A stretch of 64,000 bases of DNA, from assembly GCF_009908295.1 (NCBI RefSeq), contig NZ_JAAALO010000003.1, forward strand, positions 806,001 through 870,000, in the 5' to 3' direction. The position numbers and the translations under genes were made by a program. Source of the DNA: Micromonospora rubida (GTDB lineage Bacteria > Actinomycetota > Actinomycetes > Mycobacteriales > Micromonosporaceae). Of this stretch, positions 58,038 to 64,000 are shown piece by piece (position 1 is the first letter of the stretch; every line of letters begins with the position of its first letter). Below the pieces are notes generated by a model, which had not been told where the DNA came from, ran no database searches, and worked only from the letters and a program-made list of their open reading frames with translations.

Positions 58038-58619
58038 TCAGCCGGCGGAAGGGCCGTCCGGGGGCACCGCGACGTGCAGCCGAAGCTGGTTGACCAGCAT
58101 GTCGTCCACGTCGAGGGCCCGGGCCGCCCCGTCGGGCTCCCAGCCGGCGGTGGTGAGGAACTTCCGGGTCGCCTGGTCGGCGTCGAACGCCCACCCCACC
58201 GCGCGGGCGAAACCGTCCTCTCGCCACAGGTCCACGCTCGCGGCGAGCAGCCGGCTGCCGTGCCCGCGGCGGCCCCAGCGCGGCTCGACCAGCAGGTCCG
58301 TCACCGCCACCACGTCGGGCCCGAGCGCCTCGGCCGGCTCGTTCGGGGCGAGTGACTCGGCGTCGGCCGGACCCGAGGCGACGAATCCCACCAGATACGA
58401 TTGCTCGGCCTGTTCGACGGCGACCAGCACCCGGTGCGCGCCCGAGGGCGGCTCCTGCACGGCCGCGCTCCACCGCCGGGCGAGGTACGCCTCGTCCAGG
58501 TTGTCGAGCACGTGCCGGGGCAGGATCCGGCGATAGGCGACCCGCCAGGTCGCGAGCTGGATGTGTGCGATCTCGCCGGCGTCTTCCGGACGCGCCGGGC
58601 GGACGTACCCGAGAGCCAT
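58038..58619 (-). CDS. GNAT N-acetyltransferase
   Basis: A 193-residue acetyltransferase: GYVRPARPEDAGEIAHIQLA, YRRILPRHVLDNLDEAYLAR and VTDLLVEPRWGRRGHGSRLL (R-x-x-G-x-G). The C-terminal motif ATRKFLTTAGWEPDGAARAL corresponds to motif B. The YRxILP opening is shared with many actinobacterial GNATs of unknown substrate. ATG start preceded by TAGGCT eight bases upstream, without ribosome site. Divergent from the GT87 gene, 32 bases apart. Confidence 0.85.
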   Translation of the reverse strand: MALGYVRPARPEDAGEIAHIQLATWRVAYRRILPRHVLDNLDEAYLARRWSAAVQEPPSGAHRVLVAVEQAEQSYLVGFVASGPADAESLAPNEPAEALGPDVVAVTDLLVEPRWGRRGHGSRLLAASVDLWREDGFARAVGWAFDADQATRKFLTTAGWEPDGAARALDVDDMLVNQLRLHVAVPPDGPSAG

Positions 58620-58627
58620 GGGACGTG

Positions 58628-58633
58628 AGCCTA
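58628..58633 (-). promoter_or_regulatory. -10 element of GNAT gene 58038-58619, leaderless arrangement
   Basis: On the minus strand TAGGCT is followed by eight bases and then the ATG at 58619. Confidence 0.5.
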
Positions 58634-58651
58634 CGCAGGGCGAGGGAGACG

Positions 58652-59965
58652 ATGATGGCGCAGGGTGCCAAACGGACGATCGGCCAGGTCGTCAGCGTCT
58701 GCTGCCTCGCCGTCGCGGTGGCCCTGTTCCTGTCGGTGGCGGCCGTGCGGCACGGCTTCTTCGACCTCAAGGTCTACTACGGCGCGCTGAACTTCTGGGT
58801 GCACGACGGCGGGGAGATCTACGACTTCCTCAAGCCCGGCACCCAGTACGGCTTCACCTACCCGCCGTTCGCCGCCCTGGCGATGCTGCCGATGGCGGTG
58901 CTGCCCTGGACGGCGGCGATCGTGGTGAGCGTGGCCGCGTCCGTGCTGGTCAGCGCCGTGCTGATCTGGTGGTTGGTCGACCCGATCGCCCGCCGCGCCG
59001 GCTGGACCCGCTGGTATGCCCTCGCCCTGGCGCTCCTGCTGGCCGCCGCGTTCGAGCCGATGCGCGAGACGGTCAACTTCGGCCAGGTCAACATGCTGCT
59101 GCTGTTCCTGGTCGCGGTGGACCTGCTGCGGCTGCTGCCGGCCGGCAACCGGTGGGCCGGGGTGGGCATCGGCCTGGCCGCCGCGATCAAGCTGACTCCG
59201 GGGATCTTCGTCGTCTACCTGCTGGTCACCGGGCGCTGGCGGGCCGCGCTGACCGCCGTCGGCGCCGCCGCCACGGCCAGCCTGGTCGCCGCCGCGCTCT
59301 TCCCCGACGCGTCCCGGGAGTTTTGGACCTCGGCGCTGTGGAACACCGGCCGGGTCGGCGAGCTGGCGTTCGTGTCCAACCAGTCGTTGAGCGGCGTGGT
59401 GGCCCGGCTGAGCCCCGAACACCCCAGCAGCCTGGCCTGGGCGGTGCTGGTGCTCGCCACCCTCGTGGTCTGGGTGTGGCGGTCCCGGGCCGCCGCGGCG
59501 GCCGGCGACGAGGCCACCGGCCTTGCGCTGACCGGCGCGGTGATGTGCCTGATCAGCCCCGTGACCTGGGTGCACCACCTGGTCTGGCTGCTGCCGGGGC
59601 TGATCCTGCTGGTCGACAACGGCATGGCGGCCCCCGCCCGCAGCGGTCGGCGCCGGGTCCTGCTGGCCGCCGCCGCGATCGGGTACGGCTTCCTGATCAG
59701 CCGGATCGTCTGGGTCTGGGAGAAGGACTTCACCGGCGTGGACGGCTTCCTCGGCAGCAACACCTACGTCTGGATCAGCCTGGCCCTGCTGCTGTTCCTG
59801 CCGGTCCGCAGGTGGGCCGCGCCGGCCGGGCTCGGGTCGGCCGGGGGGCCGCCGCCGGCCGGGTCAGCCGTCGAGGCGCCCGGCGTAGCGCAGCTCGACC
59901 AGACCGAGCGGGGGCGCTCCGCCGGCCAGCGGCACGCGGTAGGTCGTCCGCTCGCCGTCCGGTGA
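58652..59965 (+). CDS. GT87-family polyprenyl-phosphate-mannose-dependent mannosyltransferase-like protein
   Basis: A 437-residue protein with about ten membrane helices. FFDLKVYYGALNFWVHDGGE holds the conserved Asp before the first large loop; YGFTYPPFAALAMLPM and NFGQVNMLLLFLVAVDLL are typical of the GT87/DUF2029 family (PimE and other alpha-1,2-mannosyltransferases). It probably transfers mannose from a polyprenyl carrier to envelope glycolipids or polysaccharide. The last 34 codons (SAVEAPGVAQLDQTERGRSA onward) overlap the convergent GNAT gene on the other strand and look non-native, so the original stop may be lost. GAGGGAGA precedes ATGATG. Confidence 0.87.
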   Translation: MMAQGAKRTIGQVVSVCCLAVAVALFLSVAAVRHGFFDLKVYYGALNFWVHDGGEIYDFLKPGTQYGFTYPPFAALAMLPMAVLPWTAAIVVSVAASVLVSAVLIWWLVDPIARRAGWTRWYALALALLLAAAFEPMRETVNFGQVNMLLLFLVAVDLLRLLPAGNRWAGVGIGLAAAIKLTPGIFVVYLLVTGRWRAALTAVGAAATASLVAAALFPDASREFWTSALWNTGRVGELAFVSNQSLSGVVARLSPEHPSSLAWAVLVLATLVVWVWRSRAAAAAGDEATGLALTGAVMCLISPVTWVHHLVWLLPGLILLVDNGMAAPARSGRRRVLLAAAAIGYGFLISRIVWVWEKDFTGVDGFLGSNTYVWISLALLLFLPVRRWAAPAGLGSAGGPPPAGSAVEAPGVAQLDQTERGRSAGQRHAVGRPLAVR

Positions 59966-60415
59966 CAGCCCGGCCCGCTCGTAGAAGCGGCGGGCCCGCC
60001 GGTTGTCCCGGAGCACCCAGAGCCGGTACGCGCCCCAGCCCCGCCCGGCCAGCTGCTCCTTCGCCGCCGCCAGCAGCCGCCCGCTCGTCCCGTCCCCCCA
60101 GTACGCCTTCTCGACGTACATGGTCAGCACCTCGCCGAGGGTGTGGTCCAGGTCGGCCCGGTCCTGGTTGTTCCGGTACGGCCCGAACGTGGTGAACCCG
60201 ACGACCGCCCCGTCCCGCTCGGCCAGCAGGGTGGTGAACGGGTGCTCCGGGTCGGCCGTGCCGGTGTCCCGCCGCCGTTGCGCCCAGGCGGCCACGTTGA
60301 GCCGGTCCAGCACCTCGTCCGGCATGAACCCGACGTAGCCGTCCTGCCAGCCGTGCACGTGCACCCGGGCGACCGCCTCGGCGTCGTCCGGCTCCTCGGT
60401 GCGGATGATCAGCAT
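59864..60415 (-). CDS. GNAT N-acetyltransferase
   Basis: A 183-residue acetyltransferase: IIRTEEPDDAEAVARVHVHG, GYVGFMPDEVLDRLN, VVGFTTFGPYRNNQDRADLD, LTMYVEKAYWGDGTSGRLLA and RARRFYERAGLSPDGER. The acetyl-CoA loop is W-G-D-G-T-S-G, close to the usual Q/R-x-x-G-x-G/A. Substrate unknown. Its 3' end overlaps the GT87 coding region by 102 bases in antiparallel orientation. Confidence 0.87.
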   Translation of the reverse strand: MLIIRTEEPDDAEAVARVHVHGWQDGYVGFMPDEVLDRLNVAAWAQRRRDTGTADPEHPFTTLLAERDGAVVGFTTFGPYRNNQDRADLDHTLGEVLTMYVEKAYWGDGTSGRLLAAAKEQLAGRGWGAYRLWVLRDNRRARRFYERAGLSPDGERTTYRVPLAGGAPPLGLVELRYAGRLDG

Positions 60416-60480
60416 GCGTCCGTTCTATGCCCCGGTGGGCGCGTCGTCCAGCGAGCCGCACCGGTGTCGTACACCTGGAT

Positions 60481-60486
60481 TAGGGT
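60481..60486 (+). promoter_or_regulatory. -10 element of the ycaQ-like gene, leaderless arrangement
   Basis: TAGGGT seven bases before the ATG at 60494. Confidence 0.5.
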
Positions 60487-60493
60487 GCCCACG

Positions 60494-61723
60494 ATGATCG
60501 CACCGGAATCGCTGTCGCTCGCCCAGGCCCGGCGGGTGGCGCTGGCCGCCCAGGGCTTCGCCGACCCTGCTCCCGCCGGGGCGCCCACCCGACGGCACCT
60601 GCGCCGGGTGCTCGACCGGGTCGGGCTGATCCAGATGGATTCGGTCAACGTGCTGCAACGCGCGCACTACCTGCCGCTCTACAGCCGGCTCGGGCCGTAT
60701 TCGACGGCGCTGCTCGACGCGGCGGCCTACCGCCGCCCCCGGGAGTTGTTCGAATACTGGGGGCACGAGGCGTCGCTGGTCCCGGTGGGGCTGCACCCGG
60801 TGCTGCGCTGGCGGATGGCCCGGGCGCACGACGACGCCTGGGGCGGGATGCGCCGCATCGCCCGGGAACAGCCGGGCCTGGTCGCCTGGGTGCGCGACGA
60901 GGTGGCCGCCCGGGGGCCGCTGACCGCCGCCGAGATCGAGCACGACGCCCCCCGGGAGACCGGCAACTGGGGGTGGAACTGGTCGGCCGTGAAGAAGGCC
61001 CTGGAGTTTCTGTTCTGGGCCGGCGAGGTGGCGGCCGCCGACCGCACCACGTCCTTCGCCCGCCGCTACGACCTGCCTGAGCGGGTGCTGCCGGCGGCCG
61101 CGCTGGCCGCGCCCACCCCGACCGATGCGGAGGCGCACCGGGCGCTCGTCGGGATCGCGGCCCGGTCGCTCGGGGTGGCCGCCGAGCCCGAGCTGCGCGA
61201 CTACTTCCGCCTCCCGGTGGCCGGTGCCCGGCGGGCGATCGCCGAGCTGGCCGAGGCCGGCGAGCTGACCCCGGTGACGGTGGGCGGCTGGCGGCATCCG
61301 GCCTGGCTGCACGCCACCGCCCGGCTGCCCCGCTGGGCGCGGGGCAACACGCTGGTCAGCCCGTTCGACCCGCTGGTCTGGGAGCGTGGCCGCACCGAGC
61401 GGCTGTTCGGCCTCAGCTACCGCATCGAGATCTACGTGCCGGCCCCGCAGCGGGTGTACGGCTACTACGTGCTGCCGTTCCTCCAGGGCGAGCGGTTCAC
61501 CGCCCGGGTCGACCTGAAGGCCGATCGGAGGGCCCGCGTGCTGTTGGTCCCGGCCGCCTGGGCGGAGCCGGGCATCGACCCGGGGGAGACGGCGGTGGCC
61601 CTGGCCGCCGAGCTGCACCGGCTGGCCGGCTGGCTCGGGCTGGACTCGGTCGCCCCGCCCGTCACCGGCGACCTCGCCGTCCCGCTGGCCGCCGCGCTGA
61701 GGAGCGGGCCCGGTGTACCGTGA
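60494..61723 (+). CDS. Winged-helix DNA glycosylase, YcaQ/AlkZ superfamily
   Basis: A 409-residue HTH_42 protein. SLSLAQARRVALAAQGF opens the first winged helix and RVGLIQMDSVNVLQRAHYLP contains the catalytic Q-x-D motif (QMD). Further family features: FEYWGHEASLVPVGLHPVLR, NWGWNWSAVKKALEFLFWAG and NTLVSPFDPLVWERGRTERL. Homologues remove bulky N7-alkylguanines and unhook interstrand crosslinks (YcaQ/AlkX with Q-x-D; AlkZ of azinomycin producers with Q-x-Q). Here the motif places it with the housekeeping YcaQ type. The start codon follows a -10 hexamer. The DUF2752 gene overlaps by GTGA. Confidence 0.88.
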   Translation: MIAPESLSLAQARRVALAAQGFADPAPAGAPTRRHLRRVLDRVGLIQMDSVNVLQRAHYLPLYSRLGPYSTALLDAAAYRRPRELFEYWGHEASLVPVGLHPVLRWRMARAHDDAWGGMRRIAREQPGLVAWVRDEVAARGPLTAAEIEHDAPRETGNWGWNWSAVKKALEFLFWAGEVAAADRTTSFARRYDLPERVLPAAALAAPTPTDAEAHRALVGIAARSLGVAAEPELRDYFRLPVAGARRAIAELAEAGELTPVTVGGWRHPAWLHATARLPRWARGNTLVSPFDPLVWERGRTERLFGLSYRIEIYVPAPQRVYGYYVLPFLQGERFTARVDLKADRRARVLLVPAAWAEPGIDPGETAVALAAELHRLAGWLGLDSVAPPVTGDLAVPLAAALRSGPGVP

Positions 61724-62391
61724 GCGGCGTGACGAGCGTTGACGGCCCGGCCGCTCGGCCGGACGCCCAGGCCGGGGGCGCACCCGCCCCACAGTCCGCG
61801 CCGGCCGGCGCCCCGATCGAATGGCCGGCGGGTCAGCAGCCCGGCCCGGCTTGGCCGGCGGGTCAGCAGCCTGATGCCGCGTGGGCGGCGGGTCAGCAGC
61901 CTGATGCCGCGTGGCCGCCGCCGGGGGCGTACCCAATGGCCGAGCCGGACAGGTTGACCCGCTTCGTCATGCGGGTCTACGACCGCTCGCCGCGCTGGGC
62001 GGTGCCCCTGGCCGCGCTCGGCTGCGTCGGCCTCGGCGTGGCATACGCGCTGCTCAGCGACCCGACCCGGGCCGCGCCCGACGCCGCCCCGAGCTGCCTG
62101 CTGAAGCTCACCACCGGGCTGGACTGCCCGGGCTGCGGCGGCACCCGCGCACTCTGGTACGTGCTGCACGGCGACGTGCCGGCCGCCGCCCGGCACCACT
62201 TCCTCTTCGTCTTCGCGCTGCCCTTCCTGACGTACCTGTTCGTGGTCTGGGCCGGGAAGCAGGCGTTCGGCTGGCGGCTGCCGGAGCCGCAGATCAGCTC
62301 GAAGCTGATCGGCGGGTTCCTGGCCCTCTGGCTGGTCTTCTCGGTGGCCCGCAACCTTCCCTGGGCCCCCTTCACCTCCCTCTACGTCTGA
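61720..62391 (+). CDS. DUF2752 membrane protein with repeat-bearing N-terminus
   Basis: A 223-residue protein. The first 70 residues are Pro/Ala/Gln-rich with a PAGQQPDAAW-type decapeptide repeated three times; helix 1 about 88-108 (AVPLAALGCVGLGVAYALL); the DUF2752 core LTTGLDCPGCGGTRALWYVL with the CPGCG motif, a likely metal or redox site; two more helices (FLFVFALPFLTYLFVVW and IGGFLALWLVFSVARNL). Function unknown. GTG start overlaps the glycosylase stop by four bases. Confidence 0.88.
   Translation: MSGVTSVDGPAARPDAQAGGAPAPQSAPAGAPIEWPAGQQPGPAWPAGQQPDAAWAAGQQPDAAWPPPGAYPMAEPDRLTRFVMRVYDRSPRWAVPLAALGCVGLGVAYALLSDPTRAAPDAAPSCLLKLTTGLDCPGCGGTRALWYVLHGDVPAAARHHFLFVFALPFLTYLFVVWAGKQAFGWRLPEPQISSKLIGGFLALWLVFSVARNLPWAPFTSLYV
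61822..61911 (+). repeat. Three 30-bp in-frame tandem repeats in the DUF2752 gene
   Basis: Units at 61822, 61852 and 61882, each containing GGCGGGTCAGCAGCC; the second and third are nearly identical. They encode PAGQQPxxAW decapeptides in the cytoplasmic tail. Confidence 0.85.
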
Positions 62392-62476
62392 CGGGCTTCC
62401 GGCCCGGTCGCGGCGGCGACCGGCGCATCGGATCGCTGCCCTGCGCGGACACCAGGACGTCGACGGGGGGTGGCTC

Positions 62477-62785
62477 CCGTGGTGCCTGTGGAGCTGCCCC
62501 GTCTGTGCGCCCGGCCCGCGTTCATCGTGTGCCGACCGTGGCGGGGGTGCCTGCCGTGGTGCCTGTGGAGCTGCCCCGTTTGTGCGTCCGCCTGCCGATC
62601 CGCGCGCCCGTCCTGCCCGTGTGCTGCGCACGGGCCGGCCCCGCTGTCCGGTGTGTCTGCGCCGGTCCGTACCTGCCTGTGCTCGCCAACGACAGTCCGT
62701 TGGCACTCCGGCCGGGTCCGTCCGGTCTCGGGAGAGGACCGACGTTGCGTGCCCCGTCTGTGCGGGCAGCTCCATAGGCGTCGGG
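62477..62785. repeat. Repeat cluster sharing the core of the 11.4-kb element
   Basis: CCGTGGTGCCTGTGGAGCTG followed by CCCCGT occurs at 62477-62502 and 62554-62579, each followed by (C/T)TGTGCG. An inverted partial copy GGGCAGCTCC-ATAGGCG lies at 62764-62780. The core GGAGCTGCCCCGT(T/C)TGTGCG is the same as at 11397-11416. Confidence 0.8.
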
Positions 62786-62953
62786 CAGGGTAGGCGCGGG
62801 CCAGTTGGTGCCCGGCCATGCCCGGCCCATCCTTGCCCCGGCCGCCGGCCCGCCTGCGCGGCCCGACCGACGGGCCCGATCGACCCGAGTGAACGGACCG
62901 ATCCGCAGGTGACGGTGGGGGAGCCCGACGTGGGCCGTCGTCGACGTGGCCAC

Positions 62954-62959
62954 TACAGT
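62954..62959 (+). promoter_or_regulatory. -10 element of thyX, leaderless arrangement
   Basis: TACAGT seven bases before the ATG at 62967; this spacing selects that ATG over the in-frame GTG at 62946, which lies upstream of the hexamer. Confidence 0.55.
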
Positions 62960-62966
62960 CGCAGGA

Positions 62967-63713
62967 ATGCCACAGATGGTGCAGCCCCAGGTCAAGCTGA
63001 TCGCGTGGACCCAGTTCCAGGCCCCGGACGACGTGCCGTGGTCGACCGACGCCGACGGCGGCCAGGCGCTCGCCGAGTTCGCCGGCCGGGCCTGCTACCA
63101 GAGCTGGAAGAAGCCGAACCCGGCCACCGCCACCAACGCCGGCTACCTGGCGCACATCCTGGAGGTCGGGCACCTGTCGGTGCTGGAGCACGGCTCGGTG
63201 AGTTTCTACTTCACCGGGGTGTCCCGCTCCTTCACCCACGAGCTGATCCGGCACCGGCACTTCTCGTACTCGCAGCTCTCCCAGCGGTACGTCCCGGAGC
63301 GCGACGCCGCCATGGTCGAGCCCCGGGCGATCGCCGAGGATCCGGAGCTGCACAAGCGCTTCGTCGAGGCCGCCGAGGCCAGCGTGCGGGCGTACACGGA
63401 GCTGCTGGAGGGCCTCGAGGAGCGGTTCACCGACGAGCCCAACCCGACGCTGCGCCGCAAGCAGGCCCGGCAGGCGGCCCGCGCGGTGCTGCCCAACGCC
63501 ACCGAGACCCGGATCGTGGTCACCGGCAACTACCGGGCCTGGCGGCACTTCATCGCGATGCGGGCCACCGAGCACGCCGACGTGGAGATCCGGGAGGTGG
63601 CGGTGGAGTGCCTGCGTCAGCTCCAGGGGGTCGCCCCGAGCGTCTTCGCCGACTTCGTCATCTCCGCCCTGCCCGACGGCACGCAGGTCGCGGTCAGCCC
63701 GCACGGCGAGTGA
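62967..63713 (+). CDS. thyX: FAD-dependent thymidylate synthase
   Basis: A 248-residue ThyX. The family motif [14 protein letters not shown] (from Arg95) has the form RHRxxSxxxxSx[20 protein letters not shown] and [20 protein letters not shown] cover the FAD and dUMP sites. It methylates dUMP with methylene-tetrahydrofolate using FAD and NADPH. Full family length. The start is set by the -10 hexamer; AGGA directly before the ATG is too close for a normal ribosome site. dapA follows in the usual actinobacterial order. Confidence 0.96.
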   Translation: MPQMVQPQVKLIAWTQFQAPDDVPWSTDADGGQALAEFAGRACYQSWKKPNPATATNAGYLAHILEVGHLSVLEHGSVSFYFTGVSRSFTHELIRHRHFSYSQLSQRYVPERDAAMVEPRAIAEDPELHKRFVEAAEASVRAYTELLEGLEERFTDEPNPTLRRKQARQAARAVLPNATETRIVVTGNYRAWRHFIAMRATEHADVEIREVAVECLRQLQGVAPSVFADFVISALPDGTQVAVSPHGE

Positions 63714-63754
63714 GTCCTGAGCCCTTCCCCGCCAGCCCCCCGGTGGTCGTCCGC

Positions 63755-64000
<246 letters not shown>

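Larger units (their letters stand above)
62392..62966. other. 575-base non-coding region before thyX
   Basis: No supported gene. Holds two direct copies and one inverted copy of a GGAGCTGCCC-centred repeat (62477-62785) and, at the right end, the thyX promoter. Confidence 0.6.

Overview
High-GC actinobacterial chromosome segment (roughly 72-73% G+C by eye, strong G/C third-position bias, many GTG starts, many 4-base GTGA/ATGA overlaps). Gene content and order (rimP-nusA-ylxR-infB-DUF503-rbfA-nrnA, then dinF-like MATE, truB, ribF, rpsO, pnp, pepR, dapB, thyX, dapA) match the conserved actinobacterial translation/dap block; DUF574 methyltransferase, lectin-bearing exoenzymes and the style of the intergenic inverted repeats suggest Micromonosporaceae (Micromonospora-like). 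That family assignment is inference.

Layout. 1-3.3 kb: edge of a dicarboxylate symporter, a DUF998 membrane protein, a glutathionyl-hydroquinone-reductase-like enzyme and a 3-oxoadipyl-CoA-type thiolase. 3.4-11 kb: a secreted S8 protease carrying four Ig-like/ricin-lectin pairs, a DUF574 methyltransferase, a PAS-GGDEF-EAL protein and a DUF456 protein. 11-20 kb: accessory block with a gene-poor repeat-bearing stretch, a small divergent membrane protein and a 2314-residue LamG protein without signal peptide. In that protein one LamG fold appears to be split by two complete LamG folds inserted into its loops, and its C-terminal third has two long Ser/Thr-Gly amphipathic segments resembling pore-forming hairpins. 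This is the best candidate for something undescribed. 20-25.8 kb: haloalkane dehalogenase divergent from a MarR regulator with two matching operator palindromes, then a glutamine-synthetase-like / aldehyde dehydrogenase / SDR catabolic cluster and an FMN-binding oxidase-like protein. 26-30 kb: a one-polypeptide histidine kinase-receiver-SpoIIE phosphatase-RsbW-like ATPase facing a STAS protein. 30-38.4 kb: map, a VIT1/CCC1 transporter, nucleotidyltransferase-like and deazaflavin oxidoreductase genes, a PadR-controlled ABC exporter, and a Tat lipoprotein plus ferritin-like DUF4439 pair.

38.5-64 kb is mostly housekeeping: ribosome maturation, transcription and translation factors, nanoRNase, MATE exporter, pseudouridine and FAD synthesis, S15, PNPase, M16 peptidase, lysine/DAP and thymidylate synthesis, with GNAT acetyltransferases, a GT87 mannosyltransferase, a YcaQ-type crosslink glycosylase and a DUF2752 protein between them.

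At least eleven genes have a TANNNT -10 hexamer only 6-8 bases before the start codon, the arrangement of leaderless actinobacterial mRNAs. Long inverted repeats sit in several intergenic regions. No tRNA, rRNA, CRISPR array, transposase or phage gene was seen.
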